Of a DNA stretch of 64,000 bases, positions 17,901-26,792 are shown piece by piece (the stretch's first letter is position 1; each line of letters starts with the position of its first letter). The DNA comes from an uncultured Persicobacter sp. (lineage in GTDB: Bacteria; Bacteroidota; Bacteroidia; Cytophagales; Cyclobacteriaceae). Made by a program: the position numbers and the translations under genes. The stretch spans positions 331,164-395,163 of the forward strand of contig CANMKE010000002.1 of assembly GCA_947498325.1 (NCBI GenBank), in the 5' to 3' direction. The notes under the pieces are model-generated. The model was given only the letters and a program-made list of their open reading frames with translations. It was not told the origin of the DNA and did not search any database.

Positions 17901-20753
17901 ATGCCTAAAAAGACTGCATTGCAAAACAGCCAATTTGATGAAACAGGTCATAGCCATGTTTCGGTTTTTGGAGCCAGAGAACATAATCTGAAGAATATAG
18001 ATATTAGCTTTCCACGAAATAAAATGGTCGTCATTACTGGCGTCAGTGGCAGTGGGAAATCTTCCCTGGCTTTTGATACCATTTATGCCGAGGGTCAGCG
18101 TCGGTACATGGAGAGTTTTTCTGCCTATGCCCGCTCATTTATGGGGGGAATGGAACGGCCAGATGTCGATAAAATTGAAGGGTTGAGCCCCGTAATTTCT
18201 ATCGAGCAAAAAACAACGGGACGAAATCCCCGCTCTACCGTGGGAACAACCACTGAAGTTTATGATTTCTTGCGCTTGCTGTTTGCACGGGCATCTGAAG
18301 CCTTTTCTTATCAGACAGGTAACAAGATGGTCAAGCAATCGGAAGATCAGATTATCGATCAGCTTATTCAGGCTTATTCTGGGAAGAAAGCCATTATTTT
18401 GGCACCCGTCGTGAAAGGGCGTAAAGGGCATTATCGGGAGCTTTTTGTACAAATCCGTAAGTTGGGCTTCACGAAAGTTCGTGCCGATGGCGAGATTTTG
18501 GACTTGGAGCCGAAAATGCAGCTTGACCGTTACAAGACCCACGATATTGAAATTGTTATCGACCGCCTGAAGGTGGAGGAGAAAGACCGTTTCCGTTTGG
18601 CGCAGTCGGTAAAAACGGCCATGTCGCACGGGAAAGGCTTGATATTTCTACAAGATGAGGCGGGCGATATTCATTACTACTCCAAACTTTTAATGGATCC
18701 TGCCTCTGGCCTGGCATATGATGAGCCCGCGCCAAACTCTTTTTCCTTCAATAGCCCTTACGGTGCGTGCCCAAAATGTAACGGCCTGGGACTGATTGAA
18801 AAGTTTACCAAAGAATCTATTATTCCTGATGCTGATTTGAGTATCAGCCGTGGAGGTATTGCACCTTTGGGAGAATATCGGGATACCTGGTTTTTCAAAA
18901 AAATTGAAGCGGTACTCAAGCGCAATGATTGCTCTATCTCTACCCCTCTCAAAGATCTACCCAAAGGGGTATTGGATAAAATCCTGGAGGGCGATGATGA
19001 GCCTGTGGCGGTTTCTTCCAAAAAACACCCAGGCACAGACTGGAACACCACTTTTGAAGGGGTTTATGCGCTTTTGTCGCAGATCATGACTCAGGGCACC
19101 GATAAAATGCAAGCACAGGTAAAAGACTATGTTGCCCGAAAAACCTGCCCCGATTGTGAAGGTAGCCGATTGCGTATTGAGTCGCGCCATTTCCTAATCG
19201 ATGGCAAAAATATTTCTGAGCTGGCAAACATGAGTTTGGATACGCTCGGCGCATGGCTCGAAGGGGTTGAAGATCGCCTGAATGATCGCCAACGATTAAT
19301 TGCTACCGAAATACTGAAAGAGATCCGAAAACGTCTGGGCTTTTTGCTCGATGTTGGTTTATATTACTTATCACTGAATCGCCCGCTGAAAACCCTTTCG
19401 GGAGGGGAAGCGCAACGCATCCGACTGGCCACGCAAATAGGAACCCAACTCGTGGGCGTGATGTATATTCTCGATGAGCCGAGTATTGGTTTGCATCAAA
19501 GGGATAACGTGAAACTCATCAACTCTTTGAAGGCTTTGCGCGATGTCGGTAACACCGTTGTTGTGGTCGAGCATGACAAGGACATGATGCTGGCTTCTGA
19601 TTATATTGTGGATATTGGTCCTGGTGCTGGTCGTTTGGGTGGAGAGATTGTGGCCAAAGGGGTACCTGCGGAAATCCTTAAACAGCGAAGCAACACTTCG
19701 GATTACCTGAGTGGCCAAACTGAAATTGCTATCCCCAAAACCCGCAGGGAAGGAAAAGGAAGCCTGCTGAGCTTAAAAGGAGCGACAGGAAATAACCTGA
19801 AAAATGTAAGTGTGGATTTCCCTTTGGGGAAAATGATTTTGGTAACAGGGGTTTCAGGAAGCGGGAAGTCTACCCTGATCCACGAAACCCTCTACCCTAT
19901 TCTGAGCAATCACTTTTACCGTTCCCATAAGGAACCAATGCCTTATCAGAAAATTGATGGGCTTGAAGAGATTGACAAGGTGATTGAGGTGGATCAGTCC
20001 CCGATTGGCCGTACACCAAGATCGAATCCTGCCACTTATACAGGCGTGTTTACAGATATTCGTGCGTTATTCTCGGCTTTGCCTGAGGCTAAAATTCGTG
20101 GTTATAAGCCTGGCCGATTCTCTTTTAATGTAAAGGGCGGAAGATGTGAAACCTGTGAAGGGGCTGGGATGAAACTCATTGAGATGGATTTTCTGCCAAA
20201 TGTGCATGTGCATTGCGAAACCTGCAAGGGCAAGCGCTACAACAGAGAGACGCTGGAAGTTCGATTTAAAGGCAAGTCGATTTCCGATGTTCTGGACATG
20301 ACCGTTACACAGGCCGTGGACTTCTTTGAAAACCAACCGAAAATTTTACGGAAAATTAAAACGCTCTCAGAGGTAGGATTGGGCTATGTTACCCTTGGGC
20401 AGCACGCAACAACCCTTTCTGGTGGAGAGGCACAGCGTGTAAAATTGGCCTCTGAATTATCGAAAAGAGATACTGGAAAAACGTTTTATATTCTTGATGA
20501 ACCAACCACGGGACTTCATTTTCAGGATATTCAACACCTGTTGAATGTACTGAATAAACTTGTGGATAAAGGAAATACGGTGTTAGTGATTGAGCACAAC
20601 CTTGATATGGTGAAAGTCGCTGACCATGTTATCGACCTTGGTCCTGAAGGTGGGGATGGCGGTGGAACGATCGTGTTTACTGGAACTCCCGAGCAGCTGG
20701 TGAAATCAAGAAAATCCTATACGGGGAAATTCCTGAAAGAAGAACTGAAGTAA
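17901..20753 (+). CDS. uvrA: Excinuclease ABC subunit A
   Basis: This 950-residue damage-recognition ATPase of nucleotide excision repair acts as a dimer with UvrB. It has two ABC modules with P-loops GVSGSGKSSLAF and GVSGSGKSTLIH. Zinc sites are seen as CPKC/CPDC in the first half and CETC...CETC in the second. Signature motifs are LSGGEAQRIRLA and LSGGEAQRVKLA, with Walker B ILDEPSIGLH and ILDEPTTGLH. Length is normal for the family. It is a single-gene unit closed by a terminator. uvrC is also in this window but is not linked to it; uvrB is not present. Confidence 0.98.
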   Translation: MPKKTALQNSQFDETGHSHVSVFGAREHNLKNIDISFPRNKMVVITGVSGSGKSSLAFDTIYAEGQRRYMESFSAYARSFMGGMERPDVDKIEGLSPVISIEQKTTGRNPRSTVGTTTEVYDFLRLLFARASEAFSYQTGNKMVKQSEDQIIDQLIQAYSGKKAIILAPVVKGRKGHYRELFVQIRKLGFTKVRADGEILDLEPKMQLDRYKTHDIEIVIDRLKVEEKDRFRLAQSVKTAMSHGKGLIFLQDEAGDIHYYSKLLMDPASGLAYDEPAPNSFSFNSPYGACPKCNGLGLIEKFTKESIIPDADLSISRGGIAPLGEYRDTWFFKKIEAVLKRNDCSISTPLKDLPKGVLDKILEGDDEPVAVSSKKHPGTDWNTTFEGVYALLSQIMTQGTDKMQAQVKDYVARKTCPDCEGSRLRIESRHFLIDGKNISELANMSLDTLGAWLEGVEDRLNDRQRLIATEILKEIRKRLGFLLDVGLYYLSLNRPLKTLSGGEAQRIRLATQIGTQLVGVMYILDEPSIGLHQRDNVKLINSLKALRDVGNTVVVVEHDKDMMLASDYIVDIGPGAGRLGGEIVAKGVPAEILKQRSNTSDYLSGQTEIAIPKTRREGKGSLLSLKGATGNNLKNVSVDFPLGKMILVTGVSGSGKSTLIHETLYPILSNHFYRSHKEPMPYQKIDGLEEIDKVIEVDQSPIGRTPRSNPATYTGVFTDIRALFSALPEAKIRGYKPGRFSFNVKGGRCETCEGAGMKLIEMDFLPNVHVHCETCKGKRYNRETLEVRFKGKSISDVLDMTVTQAVDFFENQPKILRKIKTLSEVGLGYVTLGQHATTLSGGEAQRVKLASELSKRDTGKTFYILDEPTTGLHFQDIQHLLNVLNKLVDKGNTVLVIEHNLDMVKVADHVIDLGPEGGDGGGTIVFTGTPEQLVKSRKSYTGKFLKEELK

Positions 20754-20770
20754 CGACCACTAAGGCATAA

Positions 20771-20807
20771 GAAACCCGACCATATTCAAACATGGTCGGG
20801 TTCTTTC
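20771..20807 (+). terminator. Terminator after uvrA
   Basis: An 11-bp stem AACCCGACCAT/ATGGTCGGGTT with an 8-base loop is followed by a short T-rich tail. It may also serve the convergent small gene. Confidence 0.85.
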
Positions 20808-20845
20808 ATTTAACAACGCTACTACTATTTTCGCTAAAAATAATT

Positions 20846-21148
20846 TTACATCAACATGTAAAATGCGTCACCTCCAATTTCGGTGATAAAAAATGAATGT
20901 TTTAAAAGTGGACGAAGCGCAGGGTTCTGATTTACCTTCTGCAGATCAAGTGTCTCTTCACAACGAATGATCCCTCCATCCTGATCAATCAAAATAAACT
21001 TACCCATAGTTTTCGGCATTTCAATCTTTCCCATCGGTGGTAAATCCTCATTGATTTCTTCTGAGGTACCCGCCATTGGTAAAGCGAAAACTGGAGTAAC
21101 AAAGCTAAGACTAAGAATTGCGAATAATGTAAAAAACAAACCCTTCAT
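20846..21148 (-). CDS. Small secreted protein of unknown function
   Basis: This 100-residue protein has a clear signal peptide (FFTLFAILSLSFVTPVFA, cleavage after ~23). A mature part of ~77 residues follows, beginning acidic and Pro/Met-rich and ending in FFITEIGGDAFYMLM. I know no family for it. The strand-rich pattern FILIDQDGG...FFITEIGGDAFYML suggests a compact fold. It diverges from the LytS/LytR-type pair across a 571-base region containing a long inverted repeat, so it could be a target of that system; this is inference. Confidence 0.6.
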   Translation of the reverse strand: MKGLFFTLFAILSLSFVTPVFALPMAGTSEEINEDLPPMGKIEMPKTMGKFILIDQDGGIIRCEETLDLQKVNQNPALRPLLKHSFFITEIGGDAFYMLM

Positions 21149-21719
21149 AGTCGTATATTTTAAAATGACTGTTAATTTCGTTTTTGTATTTGCGAATATA
21201 TAATATATGACGCTGACATGCTATTTTTTGTTGCCTAAGTTCAAGCGGTGAAATTGAGATAAAATTGAGGTTGTTTCAGCGTGTTTTTTCGGTGAATTAG
21301 ACCTTTCAAAGATGATTATTGGCTTTTACGAATCATCCTTGAAATTTTAGTCGGCACAACTGAATAATGCTTTGTTTACCGCTGACAATAATCATGTATT
21401 TTGCGGGTTTAAGGGCTGATAATTTTTTTGAGAAAAAATCATTATTCGTTAAAATCGAATCAGAATAATCACTTTAGGATATTTTATTTTTCGGTCTTCT
21501 TTCCTTTTGGAGCTGATGTCGTGGATCCGTGGAGTGGCTTTATCATTTTTTCAGACCTGCACTTTAGTAATCAGTATTCCTGACCTCCCACTTGAAAGAG
21601 GAGGAAGCAGTACCAACAGAAAAAAAATCCGCTTCAAACGGCAATTTACCATTGGTCAAAAACAAGATGCGTATTCGTTTCCTTCTTTCTACATTGCATA
21701 AAATTATTGAATCCGATAA
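21149..21719. promoter_or_regulatory. Divergent spacer with a long inverted repeat
   Basis: This AT-rich spacer between the small secreted gene and the sensor kinase has no credible gene. It contains 13-base arms TTCAAAGATGATT (21305-21317) and AATCATCCTTGAA (21331-21343), matching at 12 of 13 positions with a 13-base spacer. A 64-codon frame at 21507-21701 has no recognisable features. No clean TAnnTTTG element was found. Confidence 0.45.
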
Positions 21720-22775
21720 ATGAATAAGATAAAAGCCTATTGGTTGTTACAGTTTTTGGGCTGGACTGTCTACGCATGTTTGCATATTGTACTGTTGATC
21801 ATTTCAAAAAATTTCGACTCCTCCAAAGTTTTTGAAATTGTTGCTGTCGCTTTATATTATTTGGTCTCCACACACTTGTTTCGTGAGTTCATCAAAGTAA
21901 ACGGGTGGCTCAAAGAAAACTTTACCCGACTCGTACTTAAAGTATTTGTCGCCTCATTTCTATTGGCGATATCAACCTATTGCTTTCAGGTGATCACTTA
22001 CTTTTTTGCAGGTCTGCTCGATCCCGCTCACGATTTCGGAATACTCTTCATCAGTGTCTCGGTGTTTACCGCTATGGTGTTTTATTTTTTGTGGTCGTTG
22101 ATCTACGTTTTGTACCATTACCTCGAACAAAGAAATCAGACGTTGAAGTATCAGGCGACCACGCGTGAGTTTGAGCTGAACAGGCTCAGAGCCCAAATGA
22201 ATCCTCATTTTATTTTCAATGCACTTAACAGCATTCGCGCACTCGTGGAAGAAGAACCCGAAGATGCTAAAAAGGCCATCACTCAGCTTTCAGGGATTTT
22301 GCGGAATTCATTGGTGATCAACAGAAAGAAAGTCATCAAATTAAAAGATGAGCTGGAAACCGTCAGGGATTATTTGGCATTGGAAAAAATTAGATATGAA
22401 GAACGGCTGAGCTTTGATTTTGATATCGATTCTGATACTTTACAAGCCAAAATCCCTCCCTTGATGATACAGACTCTTGTTGAAAATGGGATTAAGCATG
22501 GTATCGGGCAATTGACCGAAGGTGGTTTTCTGACCATTAAAAGTCGATGGAATCAAGCACAGGATATTTTGATCTTTTCGATTTGGAATAGCGGCGCACT
22601 TGATGAAGTGCAGCTCAATAATGCAAAAGGAAGCGGAATAGCCAATACCACCCAGCGACTGGAGTTGCTGTATGGGGAGCAGGCAAAATTTGAGATAAAA
22701 AATGATCAGGATGGCGTACTGACCACCTTATATATTCCTCAAAAACTGAAAAATTATGAAAACACTGATTATTGA
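21720..22775 (+). CDS. LytS/YehU-type sensor histidine kinase
   Basis: This 351-residue kinase has four N-terminal membrane helices (~8-28, 38-56, 75-96, 108-130), a short coiled coil (~135-158) and a His_kinase (PF06580) domain. The phosphoacceptor is in RAQMNPHFIFNALNSIRAL (His163). The ATPase motif is LVENGIKHGIG, and the late glycine box is GSGIANTTQRLELLYG. It overlaps the downstream response-regulator gene by 20 bases, so the two are translated together and form a pair. The signal is unknown; the helices carry no large extracellular sensor. Confidence 0.93.
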   Translation: MNKIKAYWLLQFLGWTVYACLHIVLLIISKNFDSSKVFEIVAVALYYLVSTHLFREFIKVNGWLKENFTRLVLKVFVASFLLAISTYCFQVITYFFAGLLDPAHDFGILFISVSVFTAMVFYFLWSLIYVLYHYLEQRNQTLKYQATTREFELNRLRAQMNPHFIFNALNSIRALVEEEPEDAKKAITQLSGILRNSLVINRKKVIKLKDELETVRDYLALEKIRYEERLSFDFDIDSDTLQAKIPPLMIQTLVENGIKHGIGQLTEGGFLTIKSRWNQAQDILIFSIWNSGALDEVQLNNAKGSGIANTTQRLELLYGEQAKFEIKNDQDGVLTTLYIPQKLKNYENTDY

Positions 22776-23508
22776 TGATGAACGCTTGGCTCGAAAAGAG
22801 CTGACCTCTTTGTTGAAGAAACATAGTGAAATTGAGGTGATTGGGGAAGCCAAAAATGTGGATGATGCCTATGAGAAAATCAAAAGCCTTCAGCCTGATT
22901 TAATTTTTCTTGATATTCAGATGCCTGGCAAAAATGGCTTTGAGCTACTTTCGATGTTGGACAAGGTGCCTTATGTGGTTTTCGCAACGGCCTATGATGA
23001 ATATGCCATTCAGGCTTTTGAAGTGAATGCGCTGGATTATCTACTAAAGCCTATTCAGCCAGAGCGGCTGGAGGATACCATTAAAAAATTGATGGAGCTG
23101 AATTTGCCGTCAGAAGAAAATGGCGATGATGCCAGCGAAAGTGTTGCAGAGCTGAGCCCCGCTCGTGATGTCTTGGGGGTGAAGGATCAGGTTTTTGTGA
23201 AAGATGGCGACCGCTGCTGGTTTGTGAAGCTGGAAGAAATCCGCTTATTCGAGTCTGATGGTAACTATATCAAGGTGCATTTTGATAAATATAAGCCGAT
23301 GATCCACAAATCACTGAATGCTTTAGACGAGCGTCTTGATACCCGTTATTTCTTTCGGGTTTCAAGAAAGCATATCGTGAATTTAGGATGGATTGAGCGT
23401 ATAGAACCTTGGTTTAACGGAGGGCTGATGCTGGAGCTCAAGGGGGGTGAAAAAGTAGAAGTTAGCCGCCGACAAGCGACTAAGTTCAAGGATATGATGA
23501 GCCTTTAG
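22756..23508 (+). CDS. LytTR-family response regulator
   Basis: This 250-residue regulator has a receiver domain (1-~120) with acidic pocket DDE (residues 7-9), phosphorylation site FLDIQMPG (Asp53) and the conserved Lys in YLLKPIQPERL. An acidic linker (~125-140) leads to a LytTR DNA-binding domain (~145-250), seen in IRLFESDGNYIKVHF and FFRVSRKHIVNL. It is the partner of the kinase whose 3' end it overlaps. LytTR regulators usually bind direct repeats upstream of targets. No terminator was found before the convergent hemW gene. Confidence 0.94.
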   Translation: MKTLIIDDERLARKELTSLLKKHSEIEVIGEAKNVDDAYEKIKSLQPDLIFLDIQMPGKNGFELLSMLDKVPYVVFATAYDEYAIQAFEVNALDYLLKPIQPERLEDTIKKLMELNLPSEENGDDASESVAELSPARDVLGVKDQVFVKDGDRCWFVKLEEIRLFESDGNYIKVHFDKYKPMIHKSLNALDERLDTRYFFRVSRKHIVNLGWIERIEPWFNGGLMLELKGGEKVEVSRRQATKFKDMMSL

Positions 23509-23607
23509 TGCTTTTTGTCCCATTTTATTGCATAGGCTTAACATCCGCCAAAGGTTTCAGTTTTCGCATTTATTAATTCATCAAAAAGAACAAATTCTGG
23601 GAGAATA

Positions 23608-24735
23608 TTACATCTGAAATAAGTGCTCAGTAATTTCATCTGCGATCATTTTTCCTGATCTGGTCAAAGTAATATTTTCCTCATTTATGAACAGATGTCC
23701 CTGTAACTGGAGGTGATTGATATAGTCGCCATAGTTTTTCATTAAGTCGAAATGAAGGTCTTTTTCCATCCTGCGGAGGTCAATTCCCCACTTCGTGCGT
23801 AATCTGGTCATCAAATATTCATTGATACGGTCATTATCTGTCAGCTTTTCACCTTCGCAGGCCAATAAGCCAGCAGATAGCTGTTTGACGTATTTCGGGT
23901 TGTTACTGACATTAAAGTGGCGCTCGGTCCCATTGTAGGAGTGTGCTCCCGGGCCCAAGCCCAGATATTTCTTCTGAAGCCAATAACTACTGTTGTGCTT
24001 GGATTCATAGCCTGGCTGGCAGAAGTTGGAGATTTCATAATGCTCATACCCATGCTGCGCAGTAACATCCATCAGCATTTCCAGCTGATCAGCAGCCTTG
24101 TCTTCATCAACAGGCCGCAGTTTTCCTTTCTGATACCATCGTCCAAAAACGGTCGACTCTTCGATGGTCAAGGCATAAGCAGAGAGATGCGTCGGTGCAA
24201 GTTGCATCATCTGCCTCAGATTTTCTGCCCATTCGGCATCTGTGCCATGAGGCATGGCATAAATAAGGTCGAGGTTCAGGTTGTCAAAGCCCGCATCACG
24301 TGCATCTTTTACGCAATTAAGCGCTTGATCCCGATCGTGAATCCTGTGCAGTAATTTAAGGTCTTTTTCAAAAAAGCTCTGAATTCCGATGCTCAGACGA
24401 TTAACGCCAAGCTTTTTTAAATCCTGAAGATAGGTTTTATGAAGATCATCGGGGTTGGCTTCAAGGGTAATTTCTGGAGAGGAAACGATATTGAATTTAG
24501 CCTGAATAGTATCTAAAATACGCTGAATTTCATTAGCGGTCAATAAAGAGGGAGTGCCTCCGCCAAAGTAGATCGTTTCAATGGGTTCGTTGGAGAGGTA
24601 ATGTGCCCTCAGGGCAGTTTCTGCAATGATAGAGGTAATCATTTCGGTGCGCAGACGTCCGCTCGTGCTAAAATGAAAATCACAATAATAGCAGGCCTGA
24701 CGGCAAAATGGGATGTGTATGTATATTCCAGCCAC
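23608..24735 (-). CDS. hemW: Radical SAM protein HemW (heme chaperone)
   Basis: This 375-residue protein is of the HemN-like group often called oxygen-independent coproporphyrinogen III oxidase. Cluster-binding cysteines are in PFCRQACYYCDF (Cys11, 15, 18); FGGGTPSLL is the SAM-binding glycine motif. The HNxxYW heme-binding motif appears as HNSSYW near residue 247, followed by YLGLGPGAHSYN. This motif and the lack of the HemN-specific N-terminal part favour HemW, which delivers heme to respiratory enzymes, over the true oxidase. The start codon is GTG. Confidence 0.92.
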   Translation of the reverse strand: MAGIYIHIPFCRQACYYCDFHFSTSGRLRTEMITSIIAETALRAHYLSNEPIETIYFGGGTPSLLTANEIQRILDTIQAKFNIVSSPEITLEANPDDLHKTYLQDLKKLGVNRLSIGIQSFFEKDLKLLHRIHDRDQALNCVKDARDAGFDNLNLDLIYAMPHGTDAEWAENLRQMMQLAPTHLSAYALTIEESTVFGRWYQKGKLRPVDEDKAADQLEMLMDVTAQHGYEHYEISNFCQPGYESKHNSSYWLQKKYLGLGPGAHSYNGTERHFNVSNNPKYVKQLSAGLLACEGEKLTDNDRINEYLMTRLRTKWGIDLRRMEKDLHFDLMKNYGDYINHLQLQGHLFINEENITLTRSGKMIADEITEHLFQM

Positions 24736-24829
24736 TTTTTTTTACAAATTAAATGAAAATAAATGGAAAGGCTTTCGGATAATCCACGCTTTAATTTTTC
24801 CCAGTAATGGGAATTTAAACTCTGTTGCT

Positions 24830-24837
24830 TATTTTTG
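24830..24837 (+). promoter_or_regulatory. Candidate -7 element for the DUF4271-hemD unit
   Basis: TATTTTTG matches TAnnTTTG. A start near 24844 supports the ATG at 24855 and excludes an in-frame TTG at 24825. Confidence 0.45.
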
Positions 24838-24854
24838 ACCTTTCAATTGATCTT

Positions 24855-25889
24855 ATGCAAAAATATAAACAATATATTCTGCTGTTGTTGTTCGTTCTCA
24901 GCGCAACGGCGCCTTCTTTCTCTCAGGTGATTGCCCCTATTAAAGATACCAATGATTTGCGGGAGTATATTTTGAATGCCTCTGACAGTGGCCAACTTCA
25001 AATTACTATTCCAGCGCATACGGCTGTTTTTATTGATCAGGCACCCTATCATTATTTTAGTGAAGATACCCTGCTGCAAACGTCGATAATGGCGATTCAG
25101 AAGCCTTATGGAGCTAGACAAGAGGCGTTAAGACTGGGCTTTTTACGTTGCGGAGGAACCTCGGGCATTCAAATTCGGCAGGCAAAAACGGAAGTAAATA
25201 AGAAGAAGTTCATCGAACTAAGCCAGCGGAGTGAAGATTATCGGGTAGAATTTTTGGTGATCAGCCTGATTGTTCTTTTGGCTTTTTATGCCTTATACAT
25301 GAATGCTTTTCCATATGCCGCATCGATGTATTTATCGCTATTTCCAAAGAAAAACAGGGCAGATGGTGTATTATTTAGAGGTACTCCATTTACTAAAGAG
25401 AATGCTGTACTATTGATTTTTCACTCTTTTGCATTGGCCATCCTGATTGGTAGCCTACTGATGAGGTTAAATGCAGAATTAATCTTTAGTTTAGGTTGGG
25501 AAACGATTATTTTTTATTTTTTATTATCGGCATTATTAATTGTATTTTTCTTTTACATTAAGTACCTGTTCTTATTAAACTTGGGGTCTGTACTAAGTCT
25601 GAAAGAAACACCAAGTTTCCATTTTCTTGAGTATCTAAGGCTATCAATATGGTATGTCAACATCAGTTTGTTGGCTGTTTTAGTGATTTCCATATCGGGA
25701 GATATGCGCTTGATTACACCACAAATCATCACTTTTATTGTATTATTTATGGGTCTGTTCCGTACTTTATGGCTCGCTGTGAAGTTAGGGTTCAGTGGCG
25801 TATTTAGTTATGTGAATTTATTTTCTTACCTTTGTGCCTCAGAAATTTTACCACTTTTTATAGCGGTGAAAATCGTTTCAACTTGGTGA
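24855..25889 (+). CDS. DUF4271 membrane protein
   Basis: This 344-residue protein has a signal peptide (YILLLLFVLSATAPSFS), a periplasmic part of ~120 residues, and then about six membrane helices (~135-340). The membrane part with a helix-rich end fits DUF4271, a Bacteroidota family regularly found immediately before hemD. Function is unknown. It is 27 bases from hemD and cotranscribed. The ATG was chosen because the signal peptide begins there. The protein is more AT-rich in codon choice than its neighbours. Link to heme synthesis or to the secretion genes beyond hemD is only by position. Confidence 0.8.
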   Translation: MQKYKQYILLLLFVLSATAPSFSQVIAPIKDTNDLREYILNASDSGQLQITIPAHTAVFIDQAPYHYFSEDTLLQTSIMAIQKPYGARQEALRLGFLRCGGTSGIQIRQAKTEVNKKKFIELSQRSEDYRVEFLVISLIVLLAFYALYMNAFPYAASMYLSLFPKKNRADGVLFRGTPFTKENAVLLIFHSFALAILIGSLLMRLNAELIFSLGWETIIFYFLLSALLIVFFFYIKYLFLLNLGSVLSLKETPSFHFLEYLRLSIWYVNISLLAVLVISISGDMRLITPQIITFIVLFMGLFRTLWLAVKLGFSGVFSYVNLFSYLCASEILPLFIAVKIVSTW

Positions 25890-25916
25890 TAATTTACATA
25901 ATTTTTCCAATTTATT

Positions 25917-26693
25917 ATGTCAACAACTACTGATAAAGATAATCTTAACCCAGTACAAAAAATTTTGGTTTCCCAGCCAAAGCCTGCGAGCGACAAATCA
26001 CCATATTTTTTATTAGAGAAAAAATATGGTATTCAAATTGACTTCCGCCCATTTATTCAAATTGAACCAGTAGGTTACAAAGAATTCCGAAAGCAAAAAG
26101 TCGATATTTTGGCTCACACTGCGGTGATTTTTACCAGTAGAAATGCGGTGGATCACTTTTTTAAACTCTGCAAGGATTTGAAACTGGAGGTTCCAGCTGA
26201 TATGAAATACTTTTGTATCTCGGAACAAACCTCAAACTATTTGCAGAAGTACATCCAAGTTCGAAAGCGTAAAGTATTTGTAGGGCAACGTACAGCATTG
26301 GATTTAATCGAAATCCTTAAGAAGCATAAAAATGAGAAGTATATCTTCCCATGCTCGGATATTCGAAAGGATGATATCCCCAACTTTTTAGATGACAATG
26401 ATTTCACATGGAGCGAGGCAATTATCTATCGCACTGTGGCAAGTGACTTATCAGATCTTTCTGATGTGAACTATGACATTATTGCATTTTTCAGTCCTTC
26501 GGGTATCAATAGCTTGTTCGTAAATTTCCCTGAATTTAAGCAAAATAATACACGAATTGCGGCTTTCGGACCAACAACAGCAAAAGCGGTTAAAGATGCA
26601 AATTTAAGCTTGAATATTGAGGCTCCATTACCAAATGCCCCCTCAATGACGGGTGCTTTGGAGCTTTATGTGAAAAAAGCCAACGGTTTATAG
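25917..26693 (+). CDS. hemD: Uroporphyrinogen-III synthase
   Basis: This 258-residue enzyme would cyclise hydroxymethylbilane to uroporphyrinogen III with inversion of ring D, in heme synthesis. HemD is poorly conserved, but typical points are seen: KILVSQPKPASD at the start, VIFTSRNAVDHFF, FCISEQTSNYLQK, a GQRTALDLIEIL turn, ICY-like IIYRTVASDL, FFSPSGINSLF and AAFGPTTAKAVKD. It follows DUF4271 by 27 bases. A weak hairpin lies 50 bases after the stop. Confidence 0.9.
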   Translation: MSTTTDKDNLNPVQKILVSQPKPASDKSPYFLLEKKYGIQIDFRPFIQIEPVGYKEFRKQKVDILAHTAVIFTSRNAVDHFFKLCKDLKLEVPADMKYFCISEQTSNYLQKYIQVRKRKVFVGQRTALDLIEILKKHKNEKYIFPCSDIRKDDIPNFLDDNDFTWSEAIIYRTVASDLSDLSDVNYDIIAFFSPSGINSLFVNFPEFKQNNTRIAAFGPTTAKAVKDANLSLNIEAPLPNAPSMTGALELYVKKANGL

Positions 26694-26742
26694 AAATCCT
26701 ACACCAATTTTTTTGCATGTTAATCACATTTTAAGTAAATAT

Positions 26743-26770
26743 AGCGTTGATAACAACGCTGTATTTATTT
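26743..26770 (+). terminator. Weak hairpin after hemD
   Basis: A stem AGCGTTG/CAACGCT with an ATAA loop is followed by the T-rich GTATTTATTTTA rather than a pure T run. It lies only 23 bases before the PorP/SprF start, so it could be a leader structure instead. Confidence 0.45.
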
Positions 26771-26792
26771 TATAATGTACCCGACCTAACCT

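Noticed and set aside
17714..17908. 64-codon open frame before uvrA
   Set aside because: It runs through the uvrA promoter and start codon and has no recognisable protein features.
21507..21701. 64-codon open frame upstream of the LytS-type kinase
   Set aside because: No signal peptide, domain or convincing start; it probably belongs to the untranslated spacer.
23841..24068. Open frames inside hemW on both strands
   Set aside because: They are shadows of a gene with a complete radical-SAM motif set.
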